53,757 bases of DNA from Bacillus sp. CH140a_4T (lineage in GTDB: Bacteria; Bacillota; Bacilli; Bacillales; Bacillaceae_G). Position 1 is the stretch's first letter. Each line of letters begins with the position of its first letter. The notes below the pieces were generated by a model. The model was not told where the DNA came from. It ran no database searches and saw nothing but the letters and a program-made list of their open reading frames with translations. A program made the translations under genes and the position numbers. This document shows, one piece after another, positions 49,757 to 53,757 of the stretch. The stretch spans positions 1-53,757 of the forward strand of contig NZ_WBPF01000004.1 in assembly GCF_008923725.1 (NCBI RefSeq). Direction: 5' to 3'.

Positions 49757-50578
49757 TTACACACCAACCTTCATTTTTTCGAACATATCAATACGAGACA
49801 ACAATTCATCACTAATCGTTTCGTATAGTTCAATTACATTCATATCATGTCTATCTTTTTCAGTAATACCATTTACATCAAATCGCTTAATACGTTCCAT
49901 TTGCGGGACAATGTTTTTGAATAGGTTTTCTTCACCGAAAATTTCACGAGCATTTTCCATGATATACTCGTCAACCTTACCGTTGTTTTTTAATAGGACA
50001 GGAAGAACGCCAACTACTTCAATATCAAGATCATATTGTTCTTTTAACTTAATAAGTTCATTAATATAGTTCTCGGCACCAGTAAGAGACCGTTCTTGTG
50101 TTTGCAGAGCAATTAGAACATAATCAGAAGCTACAACTGCATTTTTTGTAACTTCTAGTGACATAGGAGGTACGTCGATAAATATGTAATCGTATTTATG
50201 CTTTATCTTTTCAAGTAATCCTTTAAAGTAATGATCTTCCTCAGCTTCCGAAGAACAATTTTTATAAAGAAATTTTGCGAAGTCCTGAAAATCAACATAA
50301 GAAGGAAGTAAATGCAAATTATCCATAATTTCCACTTCTAAGCCGTCTAGGTTTCCCTCTTGTATTCCTTTCATTAATGTTTTTTCAACAGTAACAATTT
50401 CATCAGGATTAAGGATTGATTTTGTTAACATTAAAGACTTGGTTGCGTTACTTTGTGGATCAAGGTCAACAAGTAATGTACGCTTGCCTTTTTTAGCAAA
50501 TTCATAAGAGTTCAATACAGCATTAGTGGTTTTACCGACTCCACCTTTGTAATTACCTACCGTAATTGTAATAGCCAT
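49757..50578 (-). CDS. parA: ParA partition ATPase
   Basis: 273 residues from ATG 50578 (GGAGTG upstream). Deviant Walker A KGGVGKTT (11-18), LLVDLDPQSNATKSL, Walker B-like YIFIDVPP, and no N-terminal helix-turn-helix: a type Ib ParA. It positions plasmid copies on the nucleoid with its adaptor protein and centromere repeats. Repeat clusters on both sides and the overlapping partner gene complete the partition locus. Its presence shows plasmid-form lysogeny. Confidence 0.93.
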   Translation of the reverse strand: MAITITVGNYKGGVGKTTNAVLNSYEFAKKGKRTLLVDLDPQSNATKSLMLTKSILNPDEIVTVEKTLMKGIQEGNLDGLEVEIMDNLHLLPSYVDFQDFAKFLYKNCSSEAEEDHYFKGLLEKIKHKYDYIFIDVPPMSLEVTKNAVVASDYVLIALQTQERSLTGAENYINELIKLKEQYDLDIEVVGVLPVLLKNNGKVDEYIMENAREIFGEENLFKNIVPQMERIKRFDVNGITEKDRHDMNVIELYETISDELLSRIDMFEKMKVGV

Positions 50579-50607
50579 TTTTAACACTCCAGTTATATTA
50601 TTTGAAA

Positions 50608-50708
50608 TTTCCCTATATCCCTTTATAGAAATAGGGAAAAATAGAAATAGGGAATTAGGGATATTTCTAACTATAGAAATAGGGATATTTCTATATCTTT
50701 ATAGAAAT
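50608..50708. repeat. partition repeat cluster B (upstream of parA)
   Basis: Repeated, partly inverted copies of ATAGAAATAGGGA and TAGGGATATTTCTA: TATAGAAATAGGGAAA, AATAGAAATAGGGAAT, TAGGGATATTTCTA, TATAGAAATAGGGATA, then CTATATC. They cover the parA promoter region. Likely centromere (parS) and autoregulation site. Confidence 0.75.
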
Positions 50709-50865
50709 TATAACAATGATATTGAGGTTATGCAATAGAATCATAGAGTTAGAAATTAATAACATAAACGTTGATATTAAGAGGTTTTATTTGTAATCAA
50801 GTCGGAGAAATATAAGGAAAATACATATCATTTAATATTGAAGATAGAAGGAGCAAAAATAACTA

Positions 50866-50951
50866 AAATAGGGAAATATAGATATAGGGAAAAAGGGAAA
50901 TATCCCTATATCTATAAGTGGAAATAGGGAAATAGGGAAATAGGGATATTA
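50866..50951. repeat. partition repeat cluster C
   Basis: A second upstream group of the same units: AAATAGGGAAATATAG, ATATAGGGAAAAAGGG, AAATATCCCTATATCT, and three tandem GGAAATAGGGA/AATAGGGA copies. It lies about 160 bases from cluster B. The 150 bases between them hold no gene. Together they look like a two-part centromere. Confidence 0.7.
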
Positions 50952-51097
50952 TTCGTAAAGTGCGCAAATTCGCTGTTTACAAAGGGTAATGCTTGTTGTA
51001 ACGTAGTAAACAACAAGCAACATTCTACAAAACAAAACATAATTTGATATTTTACATAAACGAAGATCCATACAACAATTGAATATGAACACAAAAC

Positions 51098-51840
51098 AAA
51101 AAGCCACTCCCTGTGCTATTGGCGCCAACCATTAGCGGGAATGACTTGGTTCTAGTAAGTGTACCACCACTTAACTAGAAAGAACTGTATTAACCCACAG
51201 TATTTACGTTTAAGTAGTGCACCAACACTAACCTTAAACAACTATGCCTTTTCACGAGGCTTCTTTGATATACCCATTTTATCATTGTTTGGATAAATAT
51301 CAACTAGTAAATACTAGTTTTGATTATTTTCTAGTCCAAAAGATATATAACGGGCATCTCTAATCCTAGAAGTCTTGTGAATGTACAGGCCATTTAGGAA
51401 TTTGGGATGCCTTTTTGTTTTTGTTCGCGTGGAATTGCCTGATACCACGTAAATAAAAACTGATAAGCCGTAATTCCGTGCTTCTATATAGAGGGAACGT
51501 GTTACGGCGTGGCTAGCTGTTGGTCGTGCAGGGGGTACAAAGTATACGCCTACAAAAACAGCACCCCTCATTGGAATCCTGTTCTTCTGGTGAGGGTGGG
51601 CGAGAACTTGCCCAGGGACGATTCTCTAAAAGGTTCGGGTGGTTATCGTTAGCATTACGGTGCTAGGGAGTACATTCAGTTTGTCGTGTAGGGACGATAT
51701 TACAAGGACAAGCCATAGTAAAAGGATGTATGCGGTGAAGATCGCTGAGTGAACGGGGTCTATACATACGGATACCTTATAAGTGACCGCATGGCGAAAA
51801 CAAGACGCTTATCCATCTATTTTGATTGATTACTTTTTTG
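51098..51840. ncRNA. gene-free, hairpin-rich block: possible large non-coding RNA
   Basis: About 740 bases without a credible gene, visibly richer in G+C than its flanks. Stems include 51105-51143 (ends in a minus-strand T-run), 51150-51180, 51208-51239, 51353-51411 (ends in a plus-strand T-run), CGTGG/CCACG near 51428, GGGC/GCCC near 51600, TAGCA/TGCTA near 51651, and ATGCGG/CCGCAT at about 51730-51792. Transcription direction is not clear. One hairpin is shared with the aimR leader. Confidence 0.4.
51353..51417 (+). terminator. plus-strand terminator inside the 51-kb block
   Basis: GGCATC pairs with GATGCC and CCTA with TAGG inside it, then TTTTTGTTTTTG. It would end an RNA begun near 51050-51100. 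Confidence 0.55.
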
Positions 51841-52219
51841 TAGTCTTTCAAAGTAGGGGATAAATCTGCCTTCCAGCCGTGTTCCATAATCGTTCCCACA
51901 TGATAAAAACCCTCAAGATCTTCAGTCAAGATTAAATTCGAAGAAAAGCAGAAAAATATAAGATTGTTTAAGCTCTAGGAGAACTACTCGCTAAGATAGA
52001 GGAATAAATAAAGGAATTTACTACTTACTTAGTTAGTTAGTTAGAGGATAAGGGGATGGATGATAGAATAGGTCTTATTGCTGAATTAGGTTTTACACAT
52101 CAGATATAGTACGTGAAATTTAAGAAAAACAGATTATAAAATTAACGTGTGAATATAATAAGTTATTTAAATGCCGTGTTATTATAGGTGTAATCTATAA
52201 ATATAAAAAGAGGTGCGAA

Positions 52220-53137
52220 ATGTCTGGTGATTTAAAAGGCAATATAAATCAGAAAAATGATAGAGGATTTGATGTTAGCTGGTTATTTTTATTTTTGGCT
52301 ATAGTATCTCCTTTCATGGGATTATTGTTAATAAAAGGATTTTCATTCAAGTTTGATGATTTAGGTACTTATGGGGACTTCCTTGGGGGTTCAACTATTC
52401 CATTCTTGACTATTTTTACGATGTTCTTTATTTATAGAACTTACAAACTTCAACATGAACAACTTAAAACACAACAAAGAGAGTTGTCCTTACTCCAAAA
52501 AGAAATGGAAAGCACAAAGGAAACATTGCAAGAACAAAGTAAAACCGCTAAGATGCAGCGATTTGAAAACTCATTTTTTATACAAATTGACGAGCTGAGA
52601 AAATCTAAAGTAGAAGCGGTAGCATATTTAAAAATGGCTTTTGGTGAGACTTATTATACATTTAATGAATGGATGGGATCTATTACGCTATGTATTGACA
52701 AATCTATGATAAATTCTCTGAAAGACCCATCTAAAAAGCTTCCTGGAGAAAATGAAGTAGATAAATATTTTGACGAATATGGCGACTTATTATCTGCTGC
52801 TATAGATGAAAGCGGAATATATGATAACGATGTAATTCCTTCATTTTTTAGTAGTGTTAATCGGAGTTTGCGATTAATTTATGAATATAAAAATAGTATG
52901 GATACCTGGGAAGTAGATTTCTATTTAGATTATTTATATCAAGAAATTGGTAGGGAATCTATTAACATTATACTGTATGGCATATGTATGAATAAACAAA
53001 TGGTTTCAATTGCACAAGACTTAACTTTTAATAAATTTGCTGATGTAAATTATAAGTATGCTCGAAGACAAGATTTTCGTTTTATTAACTACGTATTACA
53101 TGATAACCCTGATTATTCTATTGTTAAAGATAAATAA
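52220..53137 (+). CDS. putative abortive-infection protein (putAbiC-like)
   Basis: 305 residues, AGAGGTG upstream. Two N-terminal membrane spans (about 20-40 and 57-73), a coiled coil (75-115), then a helical domain opening with RFENSFFIQIDEL. Two spans, coiled coil and a following F.N.FF. motif are the layout of the 'putative phage abortive infection' family, such as lactococcal AbiC-like proteins. It probably makes the lysogen resist other phages. It is a single-gene unit with its own terminator. The 380 bases upstream (51841-52219) are AT-rich with no ORF I can support. Confidence 0.72.
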   Translation: MSGDLKGNINQKNDRGFDVSWLFLFLAIVSPFMGLLLIKGFSFKFDDLGTYGDFLGGSTIPFLTIFTMFFIYRTYKLQHEQLKTQQRELSLLQKEMESTKETLQEQSKTAKMQRFENSFFIQIDELRKSKVEAVAYLKMAFGETYYTFNEWMGSITLCIDKSMINSLKDPSKKLPGENEVDKYFDEYGDLLSAAIDESGIYDNDVIPSFFSSVNRSLRLIYEYKNSMDTWEVDFYLDYLYQEIGRESINIILYGICMNKQMVSIAQDLTFNKFADVNYKYARRQDFRFINYVLHDNPDYSIVKDK

Positions 53138-53145
53138 GTACGCAT

Positions 53146-53182
53146 AAAAACCTCACTATTTTCATAAGATGGTGAGGTTTTT
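53146..53182. terminator. terminator after the putative Abi gene
   Basis: AAAACCTCAC pairs with GTGAGGTTTT around a long loop, with T-run after it, nine bases past the stop. Confidence 0.8.
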
Positions 53183-53187
53183 TATGC

Positions 53188-53227
53188 ATAAAGAAAAGAC
53201 ACCCTAAGGTGCCTTCCTCCGACTTGA
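53188..53227 (-). repeat. repeated terminator block, copy 2
   Basis: The same ATAAAGAAAAGACACCCTAA start, then GGTGCCTTCCTCCGACTTGA, as copies at 1545 and 53525, but without the ACCACTTTA end. It ends the transcript of the 53282-53476 ORF. Confidence 0.75.
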
Positions 53228-53281
53228 TAGAAATATTATATATCCTTCTTTTCGCTTGAGTTTCACAAGTTCGTCAGTAGG

Positions 53282-53476
53282 TTAGAACCTATAAGAAGGA
53301 ATGGCTGTCATAAATGTGATGATGCTTGCGCTAGTAGCGTATGTTAGATTTAAAAAGTTACTAATTTTTGTCATAGGCTTCACTCCCTTAAAATCACGAA
53401 TAATACAAAAAGCGGAATATAAAATGATTAATAAGCCAGTCATCATCAGCAATGGTAAGCCAATTCCATTGGACAC
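53282..53476 (-). CDS. small two-span membrane protein
   Basis: Up to 64 residues (GTG start at 53476; ATGs further in are possible), with two hydrophobic segments (LPLLMMTGLLIILYSAFCII and the C-terminal NLTYATSASIITFMTAIPS) and a charged turn between. No good ribosome site is visible, which lowers confidence. It lies exactly between two copies of the repeated terminator block, so it may have come in, or been left, as a cassette between repeats. Confidence 0.45.
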   Translation of the reverse strand: MSNGIGLPLLMMTGLLIILYSAFCIIRDFKGVKPMTKISNFLNLTYATSASIITFMTAIPSYRF

Positions 53477-53524
53477 ATGTGTGTTTCGACAATTCTATTA
53501 TATCATAATTTTCCTTATTCATTC

Positions 53525-53579
53525 CATAAAGAAAAGGCACCCTAAGGTGCCTTCCTCCGACTTGAACCACTTTAATTTT
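53525..53579 (-). repeat. repeated terminator block, copy 3
   Basis: About 50 bp nearly identical to copy 1 (1545-1592), including the GACTTGAACCACTTTA end and the following AT-rich bases. The hairpin core here reads GGCACC/GGTGCC. Confidence 0.8.
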
Positions 53580-53659
53580 ATATAAATATACACGTATTAC
53601 CCCTTTGTTATACGTGTAAACACATCCTATAAAACAGAATCGTCTATATACACCAGATT

Positions 53660-53757
53660 GTTAGTTCACAAAGCACAAGAGATTTGAGATCAGTATTAGA
53701 GTGACGCCACACCTCTTATAATTATTGATATGTACGCCTTTCAAAAGAATCTGCTTT
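53660..53757. repeat. terminal direct repeat (right copy)
   Basis: Exact copy of bases 1-98. It closes the sequence into a circle. Confidence 0.9.

Noticed and set aside
51314-51571. 85-codon minus-strand frame inside the 51-kb block
   Set aside because: No ribosome site, odd composition, and it crosses the plus-strand terminator hairpin. The block is better read as non-coding.
1-53757. tRNA or rRNA genes
   Set aside because: No cloverleaf with a T-loop GTTCRA-type sequence and acceptor stem was found by eye. A tRNAscan run would settle this.

Overview
The window looks like one complete circular phage-plasmid from the Bacillus cereus group. The first 98 bases recur exactly as the last 98 (53660-53757), so the circle would be about 53,659 bp. 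It carries a full siphovirus gene set, shows no integrase, and has a ParA partition locus with iteron-like repeats and a serine resolvase. Together these indicate a prophage kept as a plasmid rather than integrated. Host evidence: low G+C, strong AGGAGG ribosome sites, a YjcZ-type tiny membrane protein, an FbpA-like peptide, an Amidase02_C endolysin, and PBSX/skin-type head genes.

Layout. 0.3-3.3 kb: mostly minus-strand small envelope proteins (YjcZ-like, coiled-coil anchor, two DUF4352, DUF4064), probable lysogenic-conversion genes. 3.4-7.8 kb: lysis/lysogeny control, with two Xre repressors, a Cro-like protein, an antirepressor and an arbitrium-like AimR receptor with its signal peptide gene and a candidate AimX ORF. 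7.8-9.4 kb: small ORFs and a lone TnpB with a structured 3' flank. 9.5-18.8 kb: early genes: YqaJ exonuclease and RecT, a DnaD-like initiator with internal iterons, a G39P-like loader, DnaB helicase, RecU and ArpU. 18.8-22.4 kb: structured non-coding DNA, a resolvase, a GIY-YIG nuclease and a repressed minus-strand gene. 22.5-31.1 kb: terminase, portal and PBSX/skin-like head and connector genes. 31.1-40.4 kb: siphovirus tail (TP901-1-type tube, frameshifting chaperone, tape measure, Dit, Tal, S74 fibre). 40.4-43.6 kb: alpha/beta hydrolase, SGNH hydrolase, XhlA, holin, endolysin. 43.6-48.3 kb: accessory genes, including a LexA-box yolD-like gene broken by a 280-bp MITE, an FtsK-like ATPase, a replication-relaxation protein and a pilin-like membrane protein. 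48.3-51 kb: MerR-like coiled-coil protein, two partition adaptors, ParA and three repeat clusters. 51.1-51.85 kb: a gene-free, hairpin-rich block, possibly a large non-coding RNA. 52.2-53.6 kb: a putative abortive-infection protein and a small membrane protein.

How it fits together. As a plasmid it is replicated by the DnaD-like/G39P/DnaB set, segregated by ParA and resolved by the recombinase. Lysogeny is set by Xre repressors and probably by peptide signalling through AimR. Envelope proteins and the putative Abi protein probably alter or protect the lysogen. Main points to follow up: arbitrium on a phage-plasmid, a hairpin family shared by the aimR leader and the 51-kb block, the MITE-split SOS gene, and the FtsK/relaxation/pilin-like trio.
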